This document shows, piece after piece, positions 45,901-53,653 of a stretch of 64,000 nucleotides of DNA. Under the pieces are notes generated by a model, which searched no databases, was not told the DNA's origin, and worked only from the letters and a program-made list of their open reading frames with translations. Within the stretch, counting starts at the first letter, position 1. Every line of letters begins with the position of its first letter. The DNA comes from Myxococcales bacterium (lineage in GTDB: Bacteria > Myxococcota_A > Polyangia > Nannocystales > Nannocystaceae): positions 1 through 64,000 of the forward strand of contig JAAZXR010000011.1 in NCBI GenBank assembly GCA_014240065.1. Direction: 5' to 3'. The position numbers and the translations under genes are program-made.

Positions 45901-46059
45901 TTGGCGCGCGGTGAGCGGCGCCTCTGCGTCGCGCTGCGACGGCGTCGAGGACACCGAACATCCGACGCTCAGCCACACGAAGATCGCCCCCACCGCCGCG
46001 CCTGAGCCCACCCTCGAGTGGATGCTGTCCCAAGCGTTCGATCGATCTCCCAACGCCAT
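42970..46059 (-). CDS. VWA and DUF2135 lipoprotein with TPR-like region
   Basis: A 1029-residue exported lipoprotein (lipobox LSVGC). A von Willebrand factor A domain (~280-450) has the metal-ion-dependent adhesion site DTSASQS, with later acidic residues in LLLVSDGV. After a low-complexity Pro/Glu/Gln stretch (~620-720), a helical TPR-like part (AVAVVEERTGNYGRAGRAFG) leads to a C-terminal DUF2135 domain (TDMDLHLRDARGNHAYY, ASGAFPYEAFVLP). The VIT-VWA-DUF2135 plan is usual for large bacterial surface proteins of unknown task. It heads an operon with the AI-2E transporter, parvulin and DUF3604 protein. Confidence 0.86.
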   Translation of the reverse strand: MALGDRSNAWDSIHSRVGSGAAVGAIFVWLSVGCSVSSTPSQRDAEAPLTARQVEIEAADQQRPMFALTFSGGARVPLDRVVVDFFEEDPILTTRFEAEILHRDRGVTDVEFALKPPPSSLLVSLSVFDGVRWHDAGATPREADAAAPRGPNDLQPAYRAKQTEDGVKLRLHRVAEGATVKVRGELSALRSGPPSWWSSSALCDPPARAMSVRTWSDGADPSLRSGPPRPTWTWDGVNASGPPMMWEDHEPEEVGVADERLSMVRFMPVGHDHAEEPKTLAILVDTSASQSASFERNIRHLHGVLGTLRARTSPDLGLWVVAFDQTAKTIFRGDLRQYGDEVLETLLRRGPLGATNLEGGLRFLGSHGPESFDRLLLVSDGVVTAGGSSPEYLGGLVRALESRGLRRLDAFAASSHSNTSLLGTLVDQPPRPGVLLSREEPPQRAAARLLRTVGHVLISSPNTPDIYPSAVARVQAGDEVMVAALRVAGDEIILEAHEVVEGIRRTAQIPLRRRGAAGLSTYGRVLAFEQRRSQIADSGRGGMAEMFKKIAAEAARRGLFNGWTDVSFAPRPAQATGSEGAVRPEGVVAPVPRGVLQRSTWAQTHLRGDRESLARAVSWREKASRRGPSEILDRTTGVRARESGPAQAAKEERARTEQAQTEPTERGHRPVDEVPVPAGVGGDSQAQRPVVEVRAGFLGEGSQAHRGTFSTVISLLGWGDEQTSSSVADAWMRNEPANLLSILAVAVVEERTGNYGRAGRAFGSLIDLYPHRDDVRRFAARSLVRLGTAADRLSHDALQRAERLRPMHPTSARALAVDALARGHYEDAATLLAGLVEGAEPLNVEARGEGARSSLRAELGMVLAGWRLSRPEDAEAIATLSRRVGVALPRERTVLVALGWDAASTDMDLHLRDARGNHAYYRRKALPSGGALTEDASGAFPYEAFVLPAGANAAPYEISVEIHDVGPLGVATGAVDILSFDPVVGLRVEQRPFLVTRARSSVNLGELGLARAPARGHRSRTRGPEVAKR

Positions 46060-46172
46060 CCCTCATAGGACGCCGCCAAACCGAAAGTGTTCCGTGATGC
46101 GGCAAAAAATCTCGCCTCACGCGAGGTCGATTCGCGGTTCGCACCTTTGCGTACACCGACGGCGCCGCCCGC

Positions 46173-47795
46173 TCAGGTCGGACGAGGCGGATCCGCCAGA
46201 GCCGCCGCGCCCTCCGGAGCCGCTCCAACCGCCGAAATTGCTCCAGCTTTTGGATCCGCTGCCAACGGCAAGCGAATCCAAAAGCTCACTCCCGGACCCG
46301 AGGTGTGCTCGATCACTCCAACTTCTCCTCCATGATCGATGACGACCTTCTTCACGATAGAGAGGCCGAGACCGGTACCGGATCTCCTCGTGGTGACGTA
46401 GGGCTCGAAGACCTGATCTTCCTCAACGTCCACGAGCCCGGGTCCACCATCCCACACCACCATCATGGCGGTCTCCGCGTCCGCCGTGAGCCGGATTCCG
46501 AGCGACGGGTCTGGCACGCCCGCCTCTCTCATGGCGACGATCGCGTTCTCCACCAAGTTCACGAGCACTTGACGGAGGAGCTGGCGATCACCTCGCACGA
46601 TCATCTCCACCGCGTCGATCTCCCGCTCAATTTTATGATCCTCGAGCGGATACGCGCGGACAAAATCCTCGACGACGCGCACCAAATCAACGCGCTCAGC
46701 CCGAAACTCGGGCACCGTCGAGAAGAGGGAGAAGGAGGTCACCATGCGCCGCAGGGTCTCCACCTCATCGAGGATGATCTCGACCGAGGTGTCCAGCAGC
46801 TCGCGTGATGCGGTGTCACTCGGCACGCACTTGGTCTGCAGCTGCTGCGCCGCCAGACCAATCGGCGTCAATGGGTTTTTGATCTCGTGCGCGAGACGAC
46901 GTGCCATCTCCTGCGATACAGCGACCCGCTGCAGATACTGGAGCCGAGCGCGGGCGCTCGCGAGCTGATCGAGCATCGCGTTGAGATCGCCCGCGAGAAC
47001 TGCGAGCTCATCTTGCCCAACAACCGGCGCTCTCGACGAAGCGTCTCCCTCCGACACCCGCCTCATGGTGTCGCTGATATGGGTGAGTTTCCGCGTGGTC
47101 TGTCGAGCGAGGATGAGCCCCGCGAACAAGGAGATCAACAACGCCCCGCCGCTCGCGAGGAAGACCGCGCGTTTCAGTGAGTGCGTCGCGTCCTCTTGGG
47201 AGACCTGGCTGCCGTCGGCGAGCCTGACCATCCCAACGTTTGCTTGAGTCGCCGCGAGCGCATCGAGCGTCGGTAGTCCTGGATCTGCGACGACAAACTC
47301 GGCCACCATGAGACGCTCCTCCCCACCCGCGTCGACTGTCCGCGTCACCCTGGTCGCCTCAGAGACGCCGGCCCCACCCGCGGTCAGCGTGGGATGGCGC
47401 GGCGGTGCGTCTTCTCCTACATACAATGACACGAGGGTCGGGTCACGCTGGGTGGCGGCTCGACTCCACGTCGCCTCGCTCGCTCCTCCTCGCGCCGAAT
47501 ACTCCTCCGCGAGATGGTCCATCTTCGCAGCGATGAGCTCCTCGCGGGCGTCTCGCAGCGCCGCGTCGAGCGCGTAGACATCCTCCAACAACCCTCGGGA
47601 GTCCTCCACGTGTTGCGTGACGAACGCTTGAAAATAGAGGACGGTCACCCCTACGAGGATGACGGATGAGCACACGCACAAAAAACCCATCGCGAGCATG
47701 GCGTAGATCACACGAGCTTCGAGACGGCGGTACCACGGAGCGCGATCCAAGATCCGCTTCACTTCGTCTCGCTGTGATCGTCGCTGGGTCATCAC
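46173..47795 (-). CDS. NtrY-like membrane sensor histidine kinase
   Basis: A 540-residue inner-membrane kinase. The first transmembrane helix is ~30-55 and the second ~208-230 (AVFLASGGALLISLFAGLIL), bounding an extracytoplasmic sensor domain. A HAMP domain follows, then the dimerisation box LAHEIKNPLTPIGLAAQQL with His near residue 303. The ATPase domain shows NLVENAIVAM, WDGGPGLVDV, FEPYVTTRRSGTGLGLSIV. The E-I-K-N-P-L-T-P-I sequence is that of NtrY kinases of nitrogen or redox regulation. No NtrX regulator is adjacent; the nearest receiver protein is on the other strand beyond a 420-base gap. Confidence 0.9.
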   Translation of the reverse strand: MMTQRRSQRDEVKRILDRAPWYRRLEARVIYAMLAMGFLCVCSSVILVGVTVLYFQAFVTQHVEDSRGLLEDVYALDAALRDAREELIAAKMDHLAEEYSARGGASEATWSRAATQRDPTLVSLYVGEDAPPRHPTLTAGGAGVSEATRVTRTVDAGGEERLMVAEFVVADPGLPTLDALAATQANVGMVRLADGSQVSQEDATHSLKRAVFLASGGALLISLFAGLILARQTTRKLTHISDTMRRVSEGDASSRAPVVGQDELAVLAGDLNAMLDQLASARARLQYLQRVAVSQEMARRLAHEIKNPLTPIGLAAQQLQTKCVPSDTASRELLDTSVEIILDEVETLRRMVTSFSLFSTVPEFRAERVDLVRVVEDFVRAYPLEDHKIEREIDAVEMIVRGDRQLLRQVLVNLVENAIVAMREAGVPDPSLGIRLTADAETAMMVVWDGGPGLVDVEEDQVFEPYVTTRRSGTGLGLSIVKKVVIDHGGEVGVIEHTSGPGVSFWIRLPLAADPKAGAISAVGAAPEGAAALADPPRPT

Positions 47796-48218
47796 GGGCT
47801 TGTCATAGTTCTAACATCATTTAGATCTGCGCCGTGACGGAGGCGTCACGCAGACATGGTGTCGGTGACGACGTAAGCGTCATCGTTGTCGACCGCCTCT
47901 TCGCTCCCGATGTCTCCGTGCACACATCCACGGTAGCCACTCTGCTCAGGTCGGACGGTTCGAGCGCGGAGGCGTGATCGACCGTGACGCCTTCCGACGG
48001 TCGAGCGAGCGCCGCGACCATCGAGCCCTCTGTAGGTCACGACGCTCACGGAATCAGCGTCGATCCGCGAACGTCGTCGCGCGGGGACACGAGCGTGAGG
48101 AGCTCGTGGAGCGGGGAGTGCGCCCTCTCTGGGCGTCGCCGCGCATCCACTTGCGATGGCGCTCTTTCGGCCACGATTACCCTCGACAACGCCGCGACGG
48201 TCCTAGACACTACCTCGC
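47796..48218. other. 423-base intergenic region between divergent signalling genes
   Basis: No supported gene. It holds a perfect 7-bp hairpin (CGTGACG/CGTCACG, GAGG loop, 47834-47851) and must contain the promoters of the kinase and the response regulator. Short open frames here have arginine- and serine-rich composition without ribosome-binding sites. Confidence 0.5.
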
Positions 48219-48596
48219 GTGGTTGTCGAAAAGACCGTCCTGTACGTTGAAGACAACGACGCGAACTTCACGTTGGTGCAGCGCCTGCTCCAGTCTACCG
48301 GGAGCTACAAGGTCGTGCGCGCGGTGTCTTCCGAGGATGCCCGGGCGGCCCTCAAACAGCAGCTCCCCCGGGTCATTTTGTTGGATCACGAGCTCCCGGG
48401 AATGCTCGGAATCGACTTCGCAAAAGAGATCAAATCCGACGAGCGAACAAAGGACATCCCGCTCGTCTTGATCACGGCGAGTGTGATGAAACGAGAGCGA
48501 GAGGCGGCGCTCTCGGCCGGTGTCGACAAGTTTATCGAGAAGCCCTTTGACATCGTCATGCTTCGAACCCTCGTGGACTCCCTCTCTGCGACGTAA
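48219..48596 (+). CDS. Single-domain response regulator
   Basis: A 125-residue CheY-like receiver: acidic pocket in VLYVEDND, phosphoacceptor Asp in ILLDHELPGM near residue 57, Thr/Ser switch in LVLITASV, and Lys in FIEKPFD. There is no output domain, so it acts through protein contacts. GTG at 48219 is the start. In myxobacteria such proteins often serve in chemosensory or phosphorelay chains. Its kinase is unknown, though the divergent NtrY-like kinase is a candidate. Confidence 0.9.
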   Translation: MVVEKTVLYVEDNDANFTLVQRLLQSTGSYKVVRAVSSEDARAALKQQLPRVILLDHELPGMLGIDFAKEIKSDERTKDIPLVLITASVMKREREAALSAGVDKFIEKPFDIVMLRTLVDSLSAT

Positions 48597-48611
48597 CGAC
48601 GCCGCGCTGGC

Positions 48612-49997
48612 TCAGTCGCCCCCCTCGCTCCGCTCGCCCCCTCCGAACCCGCGATCCAAAGCGGCGAGCTGCTCTGGTGTATTGACCCCCGCGACCTCCG
48701 CCGCGCCGACTCGCAGCGCCTTCACCGGCCCCGCGGCCGCGGCCACGGCCACGAGGTCCGTCAAGTACACCTCTCCCGCGGCGTTGCGATCTGAGAACGT
48801 CCAGAGCGCGCTCGTCAACAGCTCCACGCGCGCTGCGTAGACGCCAGCGTTGCATTCCCGGAGCTCCAATTCGTCAGCGCTCGCGTCCTTGTGTTCGCGG
48901 ATACATACGATCTCACCGGTCAGACCACGCACGACTCTCCCATAACCTGCGGGGTCGTCAGCCTCGAAGGTCATCAGGGCGAGGGGGGTGTGCTCGTCGA
49001 GCAACGCCACGAGCTCTCGGAGTCGTCCTCCATTAATCCCGGGGACGTCACCGCTCAAGATCAGCGCGACCTCTTCTCCGGTCCGCAACGCTGGCAGCGC
49101 GCACTGAACCGCGTGACCAGTCCCGCGCTGCTCCGGCTGTGACGCGAAGCCGGTGTCCTCGTACCCGGCTCCGAGTATCGACTCGCGAACGCGCTCGCCC
49201 TGATAGCCGATCACGATCACAGAGCGACTCGCGCCAGCGCCGGAGGCCGCGTCAAGCACGTGGTGAATCAGCGGGCGACCGCCGAGATGATGCAACACCT
49301 TCGGCAGGTCGGAGCGCATGCGGGTCCCCTTCCCCGCGGCGAGGATCAGCGCCACAAGATTCGAACTCATGGCGCGCACCCTAGCACCGTTCGCTGCGAG
49401 CAGGAGCGCCTCCATCGCTTCAAGCTCCTCCGCCGTATTGCACGGGTCAGTCGCCTCCGCGCAGCGCAGGGCGGATCTCTCGAGCACGCGAAATGGTAGA
49501 GAGCTCAAGATCGACCGCGCCGCTCGCTCACCGGTCGCCAGAGCCCGCGTCACCGCGGCGGCCGCCGGTGAGACGCGATAGGCCGCCAAGAGCGGGTGAG
49601 GCCCCTTCGGGCCGCTGCTGAGCGCTACGGCGGCCTCATCCCCCGCGGCGAGCTCCGAGAGCGCCAACCGAACATCCTGGGGATCGAGGGCTGGCACGTC
49701 ACACGGGGCGACGACCGCGAATTCTTCTTGTCTTGTGAGGGCATGACGCAGCCCGAGGTCCAGCGCGGCCAGCGGCCCATCGACCCCCGCGTCCCGCTCA
49801 TCGTCGACGCGGACGGTGCCAGCGGGCAAGGTGCCGAGCCGCTGACTCGGTTGCGCGACGATGACGACCGTCGTCGCCCCTGCATCACGCAACGCCTCAC
49901 ACACCCACTGCAACAGCGACTTTCCGAGCAGCCGTGCGGTCGCCTTGTCGCGGCCGAGTCGTCGGGATCGGCCGCCCGCTAGGATCACGCCGATCAT
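48612..49997 (-). CDS. MobA-GlmU(N) fusion: Mo-cofactor guanylyltransferase plus sugar nucleotidyltransferase
   Basis: Two nucleotidyltransferase domains in one 461-residue chain. Residues ~1-205 are MobA-like (VILAGGRSRRLGRDKA, PCDVPALDP), which attaches GMP to molybdopterin. From Met210 a second Rossmann-like domain begins (LVALILAAGKGTRMRSDLPK, QPEQRGTGHAVQ, ILSGDVPGI, ECNAGVYA), matching the uridylyltransferase part of GlmU but without the left-handed helix acetyltransferase. No stop separates them; a second start at ATG 49370 with a weak AGGGTG site could also make the second domain alone. ATG at 49997 overlaps the oxidoreductase stop (ATGA), placing MobA in the formate operon. Confidence 0.88.
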   Translation of the reverse strand: MIGVILAGGRSRRLGRDKATARLLGKSLLQWVCEALRDAGATTVVIVAQPSQRLGTLPAGTVRVDDERDAGVDGPLAALDLGLRHALTRQEEFAVVAPCDVPALDPQDVRLALSELAAGDEAAVALSSGPKGPHPLLAAYRVSPAAAAVTRALATGERAARSILSSLPFRVLERSALRCAEATDPCNTAEELEAMEALLLAANGARVRAMSSNLVALILAAGKGTRMRSDLPKVLHHLGGRPLIHHVLDAASGAGASRSVIVIGYQGERVRESILGAGYEDTGFASQPEQRGTGHAVQCALPALRTGEEVALILSGDVPGINGGRLRELVALLDEHTPLALMTFEADDPAGYGRVVRGLTGEIVCIREHKDASADELELRECNAGVYAARVELLTSALWTFSDRNAAGEVYLTDLVAVAAAAGPVKALRVGAAEVAGVNTPEQLAALDRGFGGGERSEGGD

Positions 49998-52333
49998 GAA
50001 GGCGCCGGCGCACCCTCGCCACGAGCGTGGATCGTGACCACGACCGACTTGGACGTCGGGGTCTGGCTCTTCGCCGCGAAGCTCTCAAGCGGGACCAGCA
50101 CGTTCGCCTCTGGGAAGTAGGTCGCGACGCAGCCACGGGGGACATCGTAAGGGACACACACGAAGCCCGGCGCCCGCCGCGTGGTGCCTTGGAAATGACT
50201 CACGATGTCAACGCGATCACCTTCGTCCACGCCGCGTGCCCCCATATCTTCACGGTGCATGAGCACGACACGTCGGAAATTATGGATCCCTCGGTAGCGG
50301 TCGTTTAGGTCGTAGACGGTGGTGTTGTACTGATCGTGGCTTCGTATCGTCATCATCAGCAGCTGATTCTCTGCGAGCGGAATCTGCGGCAGCCCATGCA
50401 CGATAAAATTGGCGCGGCCAGTCTTTGTGGTGAACCTCCGCTCGCTCGGACCGTTGGGGAGCGCGAATCCATGGGACGTGCGGGCCCGCTCATTGTAGCG
50501 TTCGAACCCCGGAATCGTGGCTTCGATGAGGTCGCGGATCCGGTCGTAGTCTGCCGCGAGCGCGCCCCAGTCGAGACTCCCCTCGCCCTCAAACGTGGCT
50601 CGGGCGATCCCCGCGACGATCGAGGGCTCCGAGCGCAGATGGACCGACGCCGGCTTCAGGCGGCCGCGCGAAGCGTGCACGATGCCCATGGAGTTCTCCA
50701 CCGTGACGAACTGCGGCGTGTCGCCGGCGAGATCATGCTCGGTGCGCCCGAGGCACGGGAGGATCAACGCCTCTGAGCCAGTGACCAAGTGGGACCGATT
50801 CAGCTTGGTGGACACGTGCACCGTGAGCGCGCACCTCCGCATCGCCGCGGCCGTCCGGTTTGAGTCTGGCGTGGCAGAGACGAAATTTCCTCCCATCGCG
50901 ACGAAGCAGCGCACCTCGCCCCGCTCCATCGCGTGAATCGCGTCCACAACATCCAGCCCGCGGTTCCGCGGCGAGCGCACGCCGCACGCCACCTCCAGGC
51001 GGTCGTAGAAAGCATCGGGCATCACGTGGGAGATCCCCATGGTGCGGTCGCCTTGAACGTTGCTGTGTCCGCGTACGGGGCACAGCCCCGCGCCTGGCCG
51101 GCCAATATTTCCACGAAGCAAGAGCAGGTTCACCACCTCTTGAATATTCGCGACTCCGTTCGCATGCTGCGTGAGCCCCATCGCCCAGCACGCGATGGTC
51201 GCCGGCGCCTGGGCGTACATCGTCGCGACCTCCCGCATCTGCGCCCGGCCAATCCCCGATTGCTCCTCAAGCTGCTCCCACGGCGTCGCCTCGAGCGCGT
51301 CGCGCCACGGCTCGTAACCTGCGCACGCGTCGTCGATGAAGCCGCGATCCACGACGCTCCCGGGCGACGCGTCTTCGAGCGCCAGCACCTCCTTCATGAT
51401 CCCTTTGAGCAGCGCGACATCTCCGTTAATCTTCACCTGCAAGTAGACGTCGGTGAGCTGCACGCCGCTCGAGATCATGTCTTGTGGCTTTTGCGGGTGC
51501 TTGAAGCGCTCCAACCCGACCTCCCGCAGCGGGTTAATCGAGACGATCTTCGCACCTGCGAGTTTGGCGTCTCGCAGCGCGGACAGCATGCGAGGATGGT
51601 TCGTTCCGGGGTTTTGACCTATCACAAAGATCAACGCGGTCTTTGTAAAGTCGGCGAGTTGAACGGTCCCCTTCCCGATCCCGATGCTCTCTCCCAAGCC
51701 TACCCCGCTCGACTCGTGACACATATTTGAACAGTCGGGGAGGTTGTTGGTGCCGAGGGTGCGGGCGACGAGTTGATACAAGAACGCCGCCTCGTTGCTC
51801 GTCCGCCCGGAGGTATAAAATACCGCTTGATCGGGATGCGCCAGCGCTCGAAGCGTGCCCCCAATCTTCGTGAACGCCTCGTCCCAGCTGATCTCCTCGT
51901 AGCACTCAGCGCCTTCCCGCCGCCACATAGGGTGGGTCAGTCGGCCTTGGCGGTTCAGCCAGTAGTCCGATTGCTCGCTCAGACGCTCGATGGACCACTG
52001 CTCGAAGAACGTGGGCCCCACCGTCCGCTTGTCCGCCTCATCCGCGACCGCCCTCGCCCCGTTCTCACAAAACTCTGCCAGCGCCCGATGCTCGGGATCC
52101 GGCCACGCACATCCCGGGCAGTCGAATCCCGCCGCTTGATTGACCCGCGCCAGCACGCGAAGCCCTCGCACGGGACCGGCGCGCTCGAGGGTATACGCCA
52201 ACGACGAGACCACAGCCCCAACCCCCGCCGCCGCCGTACCCCGCGCATCTCGCAGCACGGGAGCCCCCGGTTCTACAGGGACCAGCGCCGCGCCCGCGTC
52301 ACGCGACGTTTTTGGGGGGGAGGACTCACTCAC
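49994..52333 (-). CDS. Molybdopterin oxidoreductase, FdhF/YdeP formate dehydrogenase-like
   Basis: A 779-residue soluble oxidoreductase. An N-terminal CPGC pair near residue 72 (GFDCPGCAWPD) matches the YdeP-type cluster region. The molybdenum domain follows, with NMCHESSGVGL near residue 203, where the Cys-His pair aligns with the selenocysteine-His pair of E. coli formate dehydrogenase H, so a Cys probably ligates Mo. Further family blocks are GQNPGTNHPRML, AMGLTQHANG, NLLLLRGNIGRPGAG and DQYNTTVYDLNDRY. Some YdeP-group proteins aid acid resistance and their substrate is not fixed. MobA is coupled downstream and FdhD is nearby, supporting a formate-type enzyme. Confidence 0.92.
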   Translation of the reverse strand: MSESSPPKTSRDAGAALVPVEPGAPVLRDARGTAAAGVGAVVSSLAYTLERAGPVRGLRVLARVNQAAGFDCPGCAWPDPEHRALAEFCENGARAVADEADKRTVGPTFFEQWSIERLSEQSDYWLNRQGRLTHPMWRREGAECYEEISWDEAFTKIGGTLRALAHPDQAVFYTSGRTSNEAAFLYQLVARTLGTNNLPDCSNMCHESSGVGLGESIGIGKGTVQLADFTKTALIFVIGQNPGTNHPRMLSALRDAKLAGAKIVSINPLREVGLERFKHPQKPQDMISSGVQLTDVYLQVKINGDVALLKGIMKEVLALEDASPGSVVDRGFIDDACAGYEPWRDALEATPWEQLEEQSGIGRAQMREVATMYAQAPATIACWAMGLTQHANGVANIQEVVNLLLLRGNIGRPGAGLCPVRGHSNVQGDRTMGISHVMPDAFYDRLEVACGVRSPRNRGLDVVDAIHAMERGEVRCFVAMGGNFVSATPDSNRTAAAMRRCALTVHVSTKLNRSHLVTGSEALILPCLGRTEHDLAGDTPQFVTVENSMGIVHASRGRLKPASVHLRSEPSIVAGIARATFEGEGSLDWGALAADYDRIRDLIEATIPGFERYNERARTSHGFALPNGPSERRFTTKTGRANFIVHGLPQIPLAENQLLMMTIRSHDQYNTTVYDLNDRYRGIHNFRRVVLMHREDMGARGVDEGDRVDIVSHFQGTTRRAPGFVCVPYDVPRGCVATYFPEANVLVPLESFAAKSQTPTSKSVVVTIHARGEGAPAPS

Positions 52334-52400
52334 GCCCCTACGATGCCGTCGGATGGCGAAGAACTCAAGACAATCACCGATTCTGCGTTAAGATTCGGCC

Positions 52401-52778
52401 GTGAAGCTTCGAATCCTCGGAAACTCTATTCGGCTGCGGCTCACTCGCGCTGAGGTCGCGGCCGCCGCGATGGGATCCGCCGTTGAGGCGCGCTGCGTCT
52501 TTGGGCCGGATCCTGCGAGCGCCCTCGTATACTCGCTCGTGCCCGACGAGCACGCGGCCCAGCTCTCGGTGAGCTGGCTGAGCGGCTCGCTGACGATTCG
52601 GGCTCCCCTCCCCCTCATCCAGCAATGGAACGACTCCGACATGGTGGGGATGGAGCGCACGTGGCGACAGACCGAGGACGCGCGCTTGAGAGTGCTCGTC
52701 GAAAAGGACTTCTCTTGCCTGAAGCCTCGCGACGACGGCGAAGATCTCGACACCTTCCCCAACCCCGAAGCGACCTAA
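52401..52778 (+). CDS. Small conserved protein (DUF7009-like) in the formate locus
   Basis: A 125-residue soluble protein from GTG 52401. It begins MKLRILGNSIRLRLTRAEV and ends in VLVEKDFSCLKPRDDGEDL followed by FPNP, a strongly conserved-looking C-terminus. From memory, this matches a small family of unknown function sometimes named DUF7009. It lies on the opposite strand between fdhD and the oxidoreductase gene, facing fdhD and divergent from the oxidoreductase by 67 bases. Its position hints at a link to Mo enzymes, which is unproven. Confidence 0.78.
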   Translation: MKLRILGNSIRLRLTRAEVAAAAMGSAVEARCVFGPDPASALVYSLVPDEHAAQLSVSWLSGSLTIRAPLPLIQQWNDSDMVGMERTWRQTEDARLRVLVEKDFSCLKPRDDGEDLDTFPNPEAT

Positions 52779-52788
52779 GGGTCCGCGC

Positions 52789-53625
52789 CTAGCTGTCGCT
52801 GACGATGCGGGCTGCCCCGGCGTACACACACATTCGCTCGCCGCGGACGAAGCACGCCAGCGTCATCCCGCACGCGTCCGCCAATTCGACCGCCAGCGAG
52901 GTCGGGGCCGACACCGCCGCGATCACAGGTACCCCCGACATCATGGCCTTTTGCACGATCTCAAAGGACACGCGACCCGACACCATCAACAGGCTCCCGG
53001 AGGTGACAGCGTGCCTCAAGCGCCACCCCAGCACCTTGTCCACCGCGTTGTGTCTCCCCACGTCCTCAAACACCCGCAACAGGTCTCCCTCCCGCGTGAA
53101 CAGGCCCACACCGTGGACGCCCCCCGTCATGGAGAAAGTCGGCTGCGCTGCGGCGAGCGCCCGCGCGGCGCCCTCGATGACCCGCGATGCGACCGTCTCG
53201 CGCCTACCGGCCAGCGACGACCTCTTCGCGAGGAGGTCATCAATGCTCGTGCGGCCGCACACCCCACAGCTCGATCCGGTCAGGTTGGTGCGCCGCATTT
53301 TCTCGATGGCCGGCAGCCGGTCCTCAGGAACGACCACCTGGAGCACGTTCCCCTCCCCCTCCTCGTCCGCACCCTCGTCGCAGTGTCGAATACTCCGCAC
53401 GTCGTCGAGCGTCTCAATGGCCCCCTCCGCGAGCAGCATCCCCAACCCTAGATATTCATCGTGTCCGGGGGTGCGCATCACCACAGCCACCGGCGCACCG
53501 TTGACCCGAATCTGCAAGGGAACCTCCATCGCGACCGCATCATCGGCGCTCCCCGCGATCCTCCCCTCCCGCCACTCTTGTCTAAGAAGCGGGCGACAGG
53601 CTGCTTCGTCGTCTTTCACCGACAC
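52789..53625 (-). CDS. fdhD: Formate dehydrogenase accessory sulfurtransferase
   Basis: FdhD passes sulfur from a cysteine desulfurase to the molybdenum cofactor of formate dehydrogenase. Key parts: MEVPLQIRVNG, RTPGHDEYLGLGML, the CxxC loop in SSCGVCG near residue 118, FSMTGGVHGVGLF and FEDVGRHNAVDKVLGWRL, and SGRVSFEIVQKA. Length 278 is normal. It lies on the same strand as the oxidoreductase-MobA pair but is separated from it by the small opposite-strand gene. The start is 28 bases from the divergent glnE start, so their promoters must overlap. Confidence 0.95.
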   Translation of the reverse strand: MSVKDDEAACRPLLRQEWREGRIAGSADDAVAMEVPLQIRVNGAPVAVVMRTPGHDEYLGLGMLLAEGAIETLDDVRSIRHCDEGADEEGEGNVLQVVVPEDRLPAIEKMRRTNLTGSSCGVCGRTSIDDLLAKRSSLAGRRETVASRVIEGAARALAAAQPTFSMTGGVHGVGLFTREGDLLRVFEDVGRHNAVDKVLGWRLRHAVTSGSLLMVSGRVSFEIVQKAMMSGVPVIAAVSAPTSLAVELADACGMTLACFVRGERMCVYAGAARIVSDS

Positions 53626-53653
53626 ATCATAGCCTCTGCGCGGAGATTGGTGG

